A DNA stretch of 64,000 nucleotides from Tetrastigma voinierianum (GCA_016808115.1 JAEQBH010002845.1:1054001-1118000); one strand, 5' to 3'; numbered from the stretch's first letter, positions 12,267-23,989 are shown. Made by a program: numbers and translations. Notes: generated by a model from the sequence alone, not told the origin.

Positions 12267-12746
12267 TGAAGGATCCCGACCCGGATTAACCTCATGAACC
12301 CGAGGGGACTTCCCGGCACTCCAATGGATATAGAAACTTTTCATCAAAACAATTAAATAAAATCCATGGAGCGAACCCCTTTACAATCCTTAACATATCT
12401 TTAGAAAATAGTGCGGAAGCGAAGTGGTAAAATTTTTTTTTTTCTTTTCTTTTCAAACACTCCTGATTTTCGTAAAATCACGTAGTTTCTCGTTTTTCTG
12501 ACTTTCCAATTTACAAATACCCGCATACATTTAAAACATTCCCCTAATCTTCAAATTTTCAACTTCCGTTGTAGGACTCCTCGTCCACAACTCAATCAAC
12601 ACAATATATATACTATATACATTTATTCATTTCAATCATCAAAACATTAAAAAATTCTTCAATTCCATGCACAGTTTTATAAAAAGTTTGGCTCGCTTCT
12701 GACATAAGTCGAATCGCCTAAGTAGTTCCTTTTCAAAATATATCCA
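12267..12746 (-). repeat. E5 5' LTR, truncated
   Basis: The segment aligns with 4398-4890 through the block ending ATATATCCAT. At 12747 the sequence changes to unrelated GC-rich DNA (CGAGTGCGGAGGTCC), so about 3.2 kb of the LTR, including its promoter, is missing. Without it the element could not be transcribed from its own LTR. Confidence 0.85.
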
Positions 12747-13345
12747 TCGAGTGCGGAGGTCCCTCGGGTCTGCGAGGTTAATCCGGCTCCGGATCTTTTC
12801 ATTGGTCTTCACCCATGGCTGCCTCTACATTCAAAGAAAGCCAACGATGCCTCACACGCCCAAATCCGACAGTGGGTGTTAACATTTGATCTTTGAATGT
12901 AGAGTGCAACCATGGGTGAAGTGGAACCATTTGATATTCCAGATGGTATAGAAAAATTAATCTTCTAAATGACGCGTTGTGAGACACCTGGTTAACTTTT
13001 CTTTTGAAAACATATTATTCATTTCTTGTCAAATCATTTGTTTTCCATCAAGAGTCTTTTAAAACCAAGTTTAGAAGAAATGTTTTCGAGCTTTATGTAA
13101 GTGTGTACTCTGACTTAGTGGTAGTTAGTTTAATATTGCACACCATGCCAGGACCACAGTTTGGGATACGATTCGAGGCAGTCTTCACTACCAACTCCGC
13201 CAGCAGCCCGCCAGAGTCGAACCACCTCGACCATCTGCCTCACGGCCCTGCGCTCGCCTCACCTGAGGCCGAGTTAAAACCCCGCAGCCTGCGATACCGC
13301 GAGCGGGACCACCCCGTCTGAGTGGGCTGTGGGTGGGGCCCTTAA
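12747..13345. other. Unassigned segment with an imperfect hairpin and a GC-rich patch
   Basis: Between the truncated E5 LTR and repeat copy C there is sequence of no known family. It contains an inverted repeat (12807-12837 with 12890-12921, about 52-base loop) and a GC-rich patch at 13140-13330. The open frame at 13004-13321 shows no recognisable domain and I do not call it a gene. Confidence 0.5.
12807..12921. repeat. Imperfect hairpin with arms of about 31 bases
   Basis: The left arm is CTTCACCCATGG...CATTCAAAGA (12807-12837). The right arm is TCTTTGAATG...CCATGGGTGAAG (12890-12921), with a few mismatches in the middle. The loop is about 52 bases. Confidence 0.8.
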
Positions 13346-13791
13346 ATATGAATATAAAATTGATAATAGTTGTTTCTTCATCTTTAATTAGATAAAATAA
13401 TGAGAAATAACGATCAAAATATTCATATTTTTTTATATTAATATCTCATTTGATAAATAATATTATTTTTAATATCAAATAGTAAATATTTTTTATAGAT
13501 ATTACTATTTATAAATACTATATCATAATTGATATAATTATTTTATATAATAAATTATATAAGAAAAAAATTTAATTTTATAATATATATATGTGTATAT
13601 ATATATATATATATATTTAAATAATATTTATTTAAAATTATTATATCATTGTAGATATATTTATATATTTTATTCTTTAATTAGTAATAAAATGATATCA
13701 TTAAAATATTAAAATATAAAATAAAGCAAAAATATATTTATAATCATAACTATAATTTAAAATATATTAACAAACATACATTCTAGTGATG

Positions 13792-13792
<1 letters not shown>

Positions 13793-13865
<73 letters not shown>
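13793..13865. repeat. (TA)n microsatellite
   Basis: About 36 TA dinucleotides inside repeat copy C. Confidence 0.97.
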
Positions 13866-13866
<1 letters not shown>

Positions 13867-14071
13867 TATACTATATATATATTTAAATAATATTTATTTA
13901 GAATTATTATATCATTGTAGATATGTTATATATTTTTTATTCTTTAATTAGTAATAAAATGATGTATCATTAAAATATTAAAAATATAAAGATAAAGATA
14001 AAAATATATTTATAATCATAACTATAATTTAAAATAATATTAACAAATATACATTCAATTGATATTAACAT

Positions 14072-14075
<4 letters not shown>

Positions 14076-14142
<67 letters not shown>
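14076..14142. repeat. (TA)n microsatellite
   Basis: About 33 TA dinucleotides inside repeat copy C, at the position matching the shorter AT run of copy A. Confidence 0.97.
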
Positions 14143-14147
<5 letters not shown>

Positions 14148-15079
14148 GAAACATCAACATATTTATAATAAGTTTATCATTAAATTATAATATAATAATT
14201 TATTATCAAATTATAAAAAAAGTTGTTGCAATATTAGAAATCATATTTTGAAAAAACATTTCTAAATTGATTTATAGATTGCAGAGATAAACCTTTTAGA
14301 AATCGTCTTTTGAAAAGACGACTTTTAATTGAAGAAGAAATCATCTTTTGAAAAGACGATTTCTAAAAGATTGAAGAAATCGCCTTTTCAAAAGACAATT
14401 CCAAATGGATTGAAAAAAGAAATAAATCGAAAAGAAATCTTATTTTCAAAAGACAATATTAAAAAAATTGAAGAAATCGTTTTTTCAAAACATGATTTTC
14501 AACCATCTCTTTCCTAATCATTAAAAACTATCTTAAAATTGAAAATATTTTTTTAAATATTGTATTTTAGATGTTATTTTTTAAATAATTTATACATATA
14601 GGAAAAACTACACACATTTTAATGAGTTTTGAATTAAAATACTATTTTTCAAAAAAAAATTACAAAAATAGTTTGTATTTGAAACTATTATTCAATCTAG
14701 TGGGTTTGGGCCATGTGAGCGACAGTTTGACAAATACCGTTGTCCTGAAAAATACTATTTTTCAAGAAATTATCTTTTTTTTTTTTGGAAATAATTGAAG
14801 TTCATTTTAAATGGATAATATCAAGAATATATTTTAGGAATATTTGTTTAAAAAATGACAAAAAAAAAAATCACAACTAATTGCTTAAAGTAAAGAGAGG
14901 TTAATATCGCACAAATATCTCTTACACGAATTCTTAAAGTAATGCAAAATATATTAACTCTTGTACAAATCCGTGCTTTGCTCATCATATTACCTTTTTA
15001 ACCCCAAAGAAGACTTAGTTTATGTTTTATGTATTAGTTGTTAGACTTTAATGTTTAAAATAAATTTGATTAATTTTGT

Positions 15080-15300
15080 GTATTATATTAGTTGTTATAT
15101 TAATTTATAAAAATATATTTAAATTTTCAAGTATTAAAATAATTTATATAATATAGTTAAATTTTAAAGTATTAAAATAATTTATAAAATATATTTAAAT
15201 TTTCAAGTATTAAAATAATTTATATAATATAGTTAAATTTTATAAGTATTAAAATAATTTATATAATATAGTTAAATTTTATAGTGTAAAAATTTATATA
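15080..15300. repeat. AT-rich minisatellite, 38-39 bp unit
   Basis: The unit reads GTATTAAAATAATTTATA followed by ATATAGTTAAATTTT with small changes. Clear starts lie at about 15131, 15169, 15207 and 15246. Shorter degenerate units continue to about 15420. Confidence 0.85.
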
Positions 15301-16191
15301 ATATACTTAAAATTTTATAATTTAATAAAATAATTTATATAATATACTTAAATTTACATAATTAATATAATATACTTAATTTTATAATTTTATATAATAT
15401 ACTTAAACTAATTTTAGAAAATTTAAAAAAATCGAAAAATTAAAATGAATTCAGTTTGTAAGTCAGAATGTTTGGTTATGCTCGAAGGATATTAAAATTA
15501 GGAAATTTACCAATGATCCGAAATTTAAATCGGGAAAGTTTGCTTTACTTAGAAATCTGCAATCAGAAAATGTTGGAAATAATTGAGTTTTGAAATCAGG
15601 AAAACTCTTGCTAAAATCGGTTCAAAATCGGAGTATTTTTACATTAATTTTTTATTTAATTTAAAATTAAATATAAATAAAATGATCTTTATTATGAAAA
15701 ATTAAATTACATCATTAAAAGTAATTAATTTTAATTAAATTAAATATAATACATATCAATTACATTATAAATCATTTAAAGTTGTAGATACATCATGTTT
15801 CATCTAAATCAATTTTCAAATCGGATTAGAAGCGTTCTGAAAAATGAAACACGAATATTGCTCCAACTTATAAATCTTTAGCAGCCGTTTTAAAGTAATT
15901 TGTCATTAAAGCTCAACCACCAACGCCATTCTCACCCCACATTCTCACTATTTTCCAAGCGAAGCTACTTAGAAGAAGAAGGTTTAAGAATAGAATTGTA
16001 TTTTTTTCCTGTGGGTATTTTTAATGGGGTGTATAGAGAAATAAATGGGGTGTAAATAGAGTTCTCTAAATTAAAAGGGCTAACAGATAAAAAATTGAGA
16101 GAAAAAGATGCTAGAGTTTTAAAAAAAAATATAAGAGATTTGTTAGAAAGATTATTATAATATATACAAAGTGAATAGATGTAAATAAAAA

Positions 16192-16193
<2 letters not shown>

Positions 16194-16231
<38 letters not shown>
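16194..16231. repeat. (TA)n microsatellite
   Basis: A run of about 18 TA dinucleotides. The Ile/Tyr open frames on the minus strand here are artefacts. Confidence 0.95.
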
Positions 16232-16235
<4 letters not shown>

Positions 16236-16343
16236 GATTGGAGTTCGTTTTAAATGGATAATATGAAGAATATATTTTAGGAATATTTGTTTCAAACATT
16301 GATGGAGGGGGTGTGGATTAAACAAATAAATGTGGAAAAAAAC

Positions 16344-17018
16344 CAATGTTTTAAAAACTTGTGCAGGACGGCGGTCGATTGAGTCGGAACAGTGAGCCGG
16401 CCACCATGGTCGGTTCAATCAAAAAAAACCGTTTTTGCATTGAGCGGCTTTGAGCCGGCCGTGGTCGGGCCGATGAGCCGGATAGGCTTAGGCCGGTTCT
16501 CGTGAGCCGACGATTCATTGCCTATTTTTTAAAAGTTAAAATAGCGTCTTTTGATGTTTCTGTAAAGCTAGATTGTTTCTTAGGATTAGAAAGCTTGTAG
16601 GGTTAAAGGCTTGTAACTAAAAAATTTCAATTAAATAATATTAAGTCGTGGATTTGAATATTGGAAGAAGAAGTTAAAACAACTCTCTTCTTATCTTGTC
16701 ATTGTGATTATTTTAGATATTAACAAAATTATATAACTACTACTAATTAAGTATATATTTATATAAATAAGTTTATTTCCATTTTAATATGTTTTCATAT
16801 ATCAACATTATACCTATTTTAAAATAAATTTTAAAATGTTTTATTTATATAAAAGTAATAAACCATCATCTTAAATATTATTAATTATATATTTTAAAAT
16901 AAATAATATGTTATTAAATCACTTGGTTCAACCACGGTTGACCACTTGATCCGACCAGTGAGCGAGTGAGCCAGTCAGCTTTTAGGTTCGAGTCAGCGGT
17001 CTGGTTTTTAAAACATTG
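16344..17018. mobile_element. Non-autonomous hAT-type DNA element (675 bp)
   Basis: The termini are an inverted pair: CAATGTTTTAAAAAC at 16344 and GTTTTTAAAACATTG ending at 17018. They are flanked by a perfect 8-bp duplication, AAAAAAAC, at 16336-16343 and 17019-17026. Subterminal regions are rich in CCGGNCC/GAGCCGG motifs (16380-16515 and 16920-17005), and the middle is AT-rich with no transposase. The 8-bp duplication and short TIR fit hAT. I recall CAATGTTTTAAAAACCGG-ended elements as common in plants. Confidence 0.85.
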
Positions 17019-17026
17019 AAAAAAAC

Positions 17027-17557
17027 TATAATAAAAAATAATATAATACCCCTATCCAGGATTGCGTCAATTATTTTCAAAAAAGATGAAGCTGCTGTTT
17101 AGGACAACGATAATGGTTTTCAAAAAAATTGATGATAGTTATTCGGGTTTCAAATAAAGTATACCATTCTTTGAACATACAAAATTGAGCAATAGTTTCA
17201 AATAATAATTTTTTTATAATAATTTTTTTTAAATAGTATTTTAATCCAAAACTATGTTTTAATGGCCAAATATGGACTATAGAACAGTCCTGACAGCGAG
17301 CCTTGCGATGATCATGTGAATCTCTGTCTATGCAATTTGCTAGTTGAATTAAATGCCTCACAATTTAGATTAGATTAGGGCTCTGCAAATGCAGTATACC
17401 GACAGATTTTCCCTTTCCTATTCACCCTGTGGCCATTATTACCCTAAAATGGGAACCCATCTTTTCAAGGGTTCTGATCATTGTCGTATGAAAATATATA
17501 ATTTAATGCACTGAACTTTTCTCATCGAAAATGTGTAATTTGTTTGATAAAAATTTT
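17027..17557. other. Intergenic DNA, no gene seen
   Basis: Moderately AT-rich. The minus-strand open frame at 17077-17361 has no recognisable domain and no supporting signals. Confidence 0.5.
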
Positions 17558-18112
17558 AAGAACTTTTTCATTATCTGAAAATGTGTATCTCTAATACAGT
17601 ACAGCCTATTTCTACCTTAATTTTTCATGGGGGTTTCACTAATTTGTGAGTCTTAACTTTTAACTCCTCAAATGATGCATTGAATGGATGGAAGAAAAAT
17701 TAAAGGAGAAAAAAAAACAAGGAACACGATCTACTGCACCCTCGGTAAGAACTTTTTCATTATCTGAAAATGTGTATCTCTAATACAGTACAGCCTATTT
17801 CTACCTTAATTTTTCATGGGGGTTTCACTAATTTGTGAGTCTTAACTTTTAACTCCTCAAATGATGCATTGAATGGATGGAAGAAAAATTAAAGGAGAAA
17901 AAAAAACAAGGAACACGATCTACTGCACCCTCGGTAAGAACTTTTTCATTATCTGAAAATGTGTATCTCTAATGTACAACTGCTATGAACGTTTTTCATA
18001 GGGTTGCTAATTTGTGAGTCTTAACTTTTAATATAAATGATGCATTAGAATGGATGGAAAGAAAAAATTAAGAGAAAAAAAACAGGAACACGATCTACTG
18101 CACCTCAGTGAA
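17558..18112. repeat. 189-bp tandem repeat, two near-identical units and one diverged unit
   Basis: Units start at 17558, 17747 and 17936, each with AAGAACTTTTTCATTATCTG. The first two units look identical across 189 bases. The third has several indels and substitutions but the same order, ending in GATCTACTGCACC. No coding signal. Confidence 0.93.
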
Positions 18113-18118
18113 AGACCA

Positions 18119-18121
<3 letters not shown>

Positions 18122-18158
<37 letters not shown>
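18122..18158. repeat. (TA)n microsatellite
   Basis: About 18 TA dinucleotides directly after the third tandem unit. Confidence 0.95.
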
Positions 18159-18160
<2 letters not shown>

Positions 18161-19044
18161 TTGAACGTGAGCCCTTTTGTCTATTTGACCCTGCGGATCC
18201 ACAGATCTCCAGGACAAACAAATGGTCAACAAAGCCTGCAAACAAAGGGTAGGTCATAGGAGGACAATCCTCAGATATAAGCCCCGTTTGACTCTTAGGT
18301 TAGTAAAGGCTTGGTGGAGAAAAAGGATGATTAGAAAAATACTACTGATATTTGGTCTAGGCACCTCGTGTTAGGGTAAATCTCTTAAAACGAGATACAA
18401 TCACCAAGTTGGATTTCTTGGGTTTCAATATTAAATTAATGGCATGTATATTAATTTTTATGCATAAATAAATATGTAGTTTTTCATATGTACACTTTAG
18501 TTTGTATAGATCGAGATATTCCCTGGATAATTTTAATTGTACGAAACCTAATAATTAAAGGCTTAGAATCGGGTAATTGGTGGAAATGACTCTAAGTTTG
18601 TTCAAATAATTTATGATGGCCCATCTAATAAACACTCTTAGACAAAAGTTTTCTCCTATTTCCCTCTTTTGGGACCACAAAACATCTCATTATATAAGTA
18701 ATTTAGGAAGTACATCGTGAATAATTATGAGTGTCCGCAATTCTTGGCATAATGCCTGTTGTGGTGGAATAATGAGTCATGCGTAGGACATAGGCATTGT
18801 CAAGGGCTCTCTGTTGGTGGCGTCTTACCTTTCGTTTATGATCGATTTTCTAATGCATGAAGACTTGTTCAAATATTGAGACCACTAGTGTAGTCTTTTT
18901 CGGAAGTGGTAGAATGATAGCATGCTCGACTTTCATGAGTCACATGTACGACTTATCCCATTCCACTAGCCCCTTAGCATCGTTGCAAACCATTAGAGTT
19001 GGAATGATGCTAGAGTCTTTGGTCTTTGTGCGTCGTGATAGGGG
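18159..19044. other. Unassigned segment left of the Athila nest
   Basis: No gene or known repeat was recognised. The last bases (GTGATAGGGG at 19035-19044) look like a short purine tract abutting the LTR start. That would be expected before a 3' LTR, so part of this segment could be the interior of an older element. The open frame at 18857-19057 runs into the LTR and is not supported. Confidence 0.4.
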
Positions 19045-19242
19045 TGAATCGTATTAGCATTTATAGTGTGTTTCTCAGGTGTTTATGTAACATAAATGCT
19101 AGATTCACACCCTTATGTGCAAATATTACACTAACCCCTCATTTGTGTGAGTTTTGCAGGTATTAAAAGTAAAGCAAGCAAATAAAAGGGCAAAAAGAGC
19201 AAGAAGCGAACTGCACAGGAGGCCTTGCCGTAGAAATGGCAG

Positions 19243-19500
19243 TTCGCTAAGCGAAGAGAGGCTTCGCCAGGCGAAGCTAAAGCTAAAGAAATCAAGAGCC
19301 TCGGGTTGCACAGAGAAGAAGACCTTAGCCCAGGCGACGGACATTGCCAAAGCTGACGGGACCTTTGCCAGGCGAGAGGGAGACATCACAAACCCGAGCT
19401 TGAGTTCGCGAAGACGGACCTTCGTCGAGGTGAAGGCTTTCGCCTAGGCGAAGGAAAATCACTTGATTATTGACACATGTCTTCGCCAAGGTGAAGGATG
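19243..19500. promoter_or_regulatory. E1 LTR palindrome array (TTCGCC-N-GGCGAA)
   Basis: Perfect palindromes are TTCGCTAAGCGAA at 19243-19255, GCTTCGCCAGGCGAAGC at 19261-19277 and TTCGCCTAGGCGAA at 19439-19452. Degenerate copies lie near 19325, 19370, 19420 and 19481. The array ends about 60 bases before the TATA box, a position typical of an upstream promoter element. The binding factor is unknown. Confidence 0.75.
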
Positions 19501-19559
19501 TTGAGTTGAGACAAAAATGCCCTCATTCTCAGCCTAATTTTTGGTCATTTTCCATATGC

Positions 19560-19567
19560 TATAAATA
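19560..19567 (+). promoter_or_regulatory. TATA box of the E1 5' LTR
   Basis: TATAAATA in the context GCTATAAATACTCAC. The matching TATAAATA lies at 58332-58339 in the 3' LTR, so the box is conserved between copies. Confidence 0.75.
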
Positions 19568-20604
19568 CTCACTTGTAACATTTCTAAAGAGAGCTTGGAG
19601 GCTTGCACATATTCCATCGTCTAGGGTTTCTCTCTAAGCTCTCATTTCTAGGGTTTGTAAATTTTCTTACATATTAAAGCTTGTTTTTGGAGCTAAGTTG
19701 TAAGATCTAGCTACTAGAGGACTTCTTGTAGTGGTGGAGCCAAGTTTTGAGGACTTCCATTTAATATTTGTTGTATCACTAAACCCTTGTCTCTCTCTTA
19801 ATCTTTTAGCTTTATGTTTGCTATAAACATGATTTTGTTGGGTTTTGAGGCTGTTATGAGTGACTAGATCCTCCTCTAGGGATGGTTCTTGACATTGGTG
19901 TTTGACTTATATATTATATTGAATGATTTTGTGAATGTGATCGTGTGTTGAGGTTTATGAGATTCTCGGGTTTGATTCAATTTATTACACATACTAGGTA
20001 GTGAAATCGAGACCTAGAGCTCAAAGGGTTTTCAAGGTGACAATTGGAAGTATGCCCTTGGGATTCGATTTTCATCCCCTAATATTGTGTAATTGATAAA
20101 ATCAACTTAACCTAATCAAAGAAATTTAGGAAATTAGGAAAACCTAATACTAGATGGATTTTATTAGGAGGGACATCATCTAACCTTATGTGATGATCGT
20201 ATGGATCGAAAGGTGATCGATTTGAACATAACCCGGGAAATTCCATTGCATGGACCGAGAGGTGACCAATGAAAATTCCTAAGAATTGATTTACCTTAGA
20301 ACAAGTAACACATTGTTTGACTTAGATGGACTGAAAGGATAATAGAGATTAGGTGTGAGAAATTGAGGTGAGACTCGAAAGAGAGAACCTCATACAAAGT
20401 TCCTTGGGTAAACATAAGAGTATCTTCACTTAATTAGCACTTAACGAATATAAACCATAAATGCACCAATGGAAATAACCGGCCCTAGTGTTATTCCTTA
20501 AAGTTTTTCTTACAACTTAATCCAACTATTTGCTAATCTTTTAGAGTAGATTTTTAGTTTAACTTAGTTTCATTTTTTAGTTAACAATCAATCACAATTA
20601 GTTT

Positions 20605-23180
20605 TGTAACGCCCAAAAAATACTTTAACAGTTTTATAACATGTTTAGGATATAAAATAAGTTAAGTTGTATTTTTCTGGAATTTATATTGTTAAAGAAC
20701 AAAAAAAAAAAAAAATGATAAAACTCGGAAATTACACAAGAATTAAAGTTAAATTGGTAAAATGTCTCCAAGAAATAGGGACAAAAGGGTCATAAACTGA
20801 GTAAGTGTATATGCCAAAATGGAAAATTTGATGAAATGAAGTGTAAATGAAAGACAAAGAAACGACCAAAATGAAAAAAAGGAAAATGAAACCCAAAGAA
20901 ATGCCCAAGAGAGCCGAAACATGGCCTTATGGAGGATGTGGATTAAGACCAAACTTTTTTAGTCCTACAATGAGGAAGTTCTCATTTAAGGTAAAAAAGA
21001 AGAGAAGGGCATAGTTTAGAAGAAACGAGCCAAGTTGTGTGATTGTTTCATCTTGAGTTCCATTTGATCAGCGAAAGGAAGCTAGTCAAGCTAGTAGAAG
21101 AATTAAGAGATTTAAGTAACTAACCCTAGCTTCCCTAAATGTTGTGTTTGGGTTTGGTGAAAGCTCAAATCGAATAGAAGTGTTTTAAATGGTTGTAAGA
21201 TCCAGTTTTAAAGGGGTTATTTTTGGTTAAGTTTCAAAGTGCTTTAGGTTAGGATTGGTTTTGAGAATTTTTGTATAAAAGGAAATATTGGGGTTTTTAG
21301 GGAGATCTTTATCGAGAATTTTCGAAACATATATTTTTGTTTTGTGCATAACTTGGTATCAGCATTACAAATTGAGTGATTCAAAATTTTGGGTAAACTA
21401 GACTTCTAGGAGAACATATATCCTTGAAACAACTGTATTAAATTTTAGACCCCATTGGACCCAGAAATTTGTCAAAGTGAGGCTCTGTTTTCGGGTAAAT
21501 TTTGGTTCAGTTTGGTACAGTTTTGGTGTTTTGGTATTTACCCCATAAGTTGAGTTTTACTCATCCAAATTGAGTGATTCAAATTTCTAGGTAAACTAAA
21601 CTTCTAGGAGAACAAATCTTCTTGAAATAAGTGTATTCAAATTTGGGCGTTGGAATGGAAATTCGTAGCCCAAGTTATTTTAGACAGTGCAGTTATGTTT
21701 TGAAAATAGAGTAGTCCTGATTGTTTTGAACATATCTTGAGTTTTAGTGCTCCGAATTGGATGATTCCAATTTTTGAATAAAATAGATTTATAGGGGAAC
21801 AATGAACTTGAAGGAAGTTGGTAAAATGTGGCTCTTTATTCCCAAAAAATTTTACTTGAATGAAGTTTGGTAGAAAACAACCCTAACTAGAAACCTAAAT
21901 AAACCAACTAATATGGTTATCTAATTGTGATGGTTTAGGGGTTGTGGCGAGGCGACCAGGTGGGATTAGGGGATAGGAATCGAGGGCGACAACCTTTGCA
22001 GGTTTGATTCTTCATACCTCTCTTCTTATTTCAAGTTTTATGATTGATGCTTAGTTGAAATGATTTTGAGAAAAGCGTGTGTGGGTTCATAATGTAGGGT
22101 TGGGTTGATCAGATGTGATGTGGTTTAATAAGTATATTATTTCGGTATAAATGTCTATACAATATTGTAAATTACTATGACTTAGTTTTAATGCCCTTAA
22201 TAGAATGTTATCCTTTATATTCGAGTTAAGGATGAATTGAGTATACCCGATAAAGGGTCAAAAGCGATCTTATCGCGAAGCGAAATATGGTGACATACCC
22301 GATCCATAGCCGATAGGATGGTAATCGATAGTGTACACACTGTTGATTTTTTTTTTTTAAATGGCGGTGGCCAACCCTAGCGGGACCTTACTGTATTATT
22401 AAATGTTTTTATACCAGCCTGCAATCCAACAAGACTATGCTAGTGATTCCGTTATCCTAGGCACTAAAAGAAATGGTTAAATTCGTTTAAGGGAAAAATT
22501 ATAAGTAAATGTGTGAAATGCATGATTTGAGTTTCGAATGAAATATTGCATATGAAATTGTATACTTTGAAGTGATAAAATGATTGACAAATGAAAGTAT
22601 GTGAAATAAGCACATATATATAATGTATATTGCATGGACTATTGAAATTGTGCCCAAAACATTGTTTCAGAAAAGCTGCATATTTGTGTTTAATTGAAAT
22701 TAAGAGAGAATTGCATAGAACCACTAAGCATGAAAATGCTTAGCAGCGTTATTTTATCTTATCGTGCGAGTGCGTGACTAAGAATGAGCAAAAACCAGTA
22801 GAGTTCGAGTCATCGTTGAATTGTCTTGAGTATAAATGGCAACCGTCTCATGCACGCCACATTTCATCCCATGACATTATTTGATCCTTTTGTAATGGAA
22901 ACCAAAATGTATAAGTTTTCATGGGAAAAACATATTTGGTTATTTGTGGAGATGAACTACGATAATGTTTTGTGAATGATAATGTGAAAGGGCATGCATT
23001 CCATATTGAAAGTGTTAATTGACAAGCGGTGGACCCGTCTTTGGCAAGAATGATTATGCGGCATTTTATTTCTCACGGTATTCAACAATGTATATAGGAG
23101 TGAAAAGCGAGAGCGAGAGCGCGCGTCACGGATCAGGTCGACCTGCAGGAATTTGGAGTCGAATGCGGGGGCATGAATGA
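20605..23180 (+). mobile_element. Solo LTR of a chromovirus-type Ty3 element inserted in the E1 LTR
   Basis: Starts TGTAACGCCCAAAAAATAC. It is flanked by the 5-bp duplication agttt at 20600-20604 and 23181-23185, and the E1 LTR alignment with the 57.8-59.5 kb copy continues exactly across the gap. There is no coding region. Three diverged modules at about 21350, 21541 and 21730 share TTGAGTGATTCAAAATTTTG and TAGACTTCTAGGAGAAC; the same module occurs in the E5 LTR on the other strand. The right end lacks the canonical CA. Confidence 0.88.
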
Positions 23181-23374
23181 AGTTTAATTTGTAAATAGTA
23201 AAATTTTCCAGGTAGGCTAAGGTGCTTAATCCTACTTTGAGTCATCTCTCTCTTCTTTGTGGGTTCGACATACCATGTTTTTAATTTGAAAGCCACTATG
23301 TTACTTGTGATCCGTGAACTTGCGGATTAGGTTGCTTTTAACCAAACTTTTATATAAACAAAAACAACCGAACA
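23181..23374 (+). repeat. E1 5' LTR, second part
   Basis: Aligns with about 59335-59520 through TTTTAATTTGAAAGCCACTAT and AACTTTTATATAAACAAAAAC. It ends with CA at 23373-23374 just before the PBS-like site. Confidence 0.88.
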
Positions 23375-23378
23375 AGTT

Positions 23379-23398
23379 TTTAGCGTCATTGTCGGGGA
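23379..23398 (+). other. E1 primer-binding-site remnant
   Basis: TTTAGCGTCATTGTCGGGGA lies four bases after the LTR end. It matches the position and pattern of the Athila/Tat PBS (TTGGCGCCGTTGCCGGGGA as I recall it) with several C-to-T changes. Confidence 0.7.
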
Positions 23399-23989
23399 TG
23401 CGATGTTTTAAGTGGAATAGATTAATATTCTAGAAAAAGGGACATTTCTACTTTGAGCAAAAATCTTTTTGTGCAGAAATTTTATTTTATTTCCTTTATT
23501 TTCCTTTTTAGTTTTATTTTGTTTTTATTCTATATTTAGTTTGTTTACTCTATTCTCTAGTGTTGTTTTCTGATTTTAGGTACCAAATTTTATGCATAGA
23601 AGGTCCAACTTTAATTTATTGCCATTTGATCCAGAAATCGAAAGAACATTGTTCAGATAAAAGAAGGTCAAAGCCGATAAAGCTGAGATGGATGATCCAA
23701 ACATTGATAGATTCAGTGGTCATTTGGACCCAAAGAAATGAAATCTCGAATTAAGGAACTTGACACTTGAGAATTGTTTATTTGGAGGCCATGATGAATG
23801 AAGAATGTTGAGGATTCGACATCAACTATAGATGCTAACAATGTTGAATTAAGAGCACGCATTGATCTCTATGGTCGACAACAACAATTTGGGGGTGACC
23901 TTTACGAGAGATCCCGATGGAGCTTGTCTTCTTACAATTGTGTGGCAGTATAAGAGATGAATGGAGTGGACCCTTGATGTGATTAAGCT

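Larger units (their letters stand above)
4398..12746 (-). mobile_element. Element E5: degraded chromovirus-type Ty3 LTR retrotransposon, minus strand
   Basis: Read on the minus strand, the order is truncated 5' LTR (12746-12267), tRNA-iMet-type PBS (12263-12249), gag-like remnant, RT, RNase H, integrase, PPT (8116-8108) and 3' LTR (8107-4398). The LTR pair is seen directly: 4398-4890 and 12267-12746 align base by base with scattered differences. The left flank (4393-4397) is caacc, but no matching target duplication is available because the right LTR is cut off after about 480 bases. The domain order RT-RH-IN and the integrase C-terminal block place it in Ty3. Long LTRs and the TGGTATCAGAGCC primer site fit chromoviruses. 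All frames are broken. Confidence 0.9.
13346..14595. repeat. AT-rich palindromic repeat, copy C (inverted relative to A and B)
   Basis: The reverse complement of this segment aligns with copy A at its far end (14160-14595 against 1921-2340) and with the end of copy B at its near end (13346-13600 against 4000-4217). It has 28-30-base palindromes such as the one at 14336-14364. It also has an internal duplication, with two blocks (13640-13800 and 13880-14075) each followed by a (TA)n tract. No coding content. Confidence 0.8.
14596..16335. other. AT-rich intergenic DNA
   Basis: No gene was recognised. It holds the 38-39-bp minisatellite at 15080-15300, a (TA)n tract at 16194-16231, and otherwise unique AT-rich sequence. 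Confidence 0.6.
19045..20604 (+). repeat. E1 5' LTR, first part
   Basis: Starts TGAATCGTATTAGCATTTATAG and aligns with 57814 onward. It contains the TTCGCC/GGCGAA palindrome array (19243-19500), a TATA box at 19560-19567 and an R/U5 stretch. It is interrupted after agttt (20600-20604) by the solo LTR and resumes at 23181. Confidence 0.9.

Noticed and set aside
18857..19057. Open frame of 66 codons before the E1 LTR
   Set aside because: No recognisable domain, and its end reads into the LTR start.
23131..23153. GTCGACCTGCAGG, identical to part of a common cloning-vector polylinker
   Set aside because: Only 13 bases match. The flanks do not match vector sequence, and the segment lies inside an LTR with an intact target duplication.
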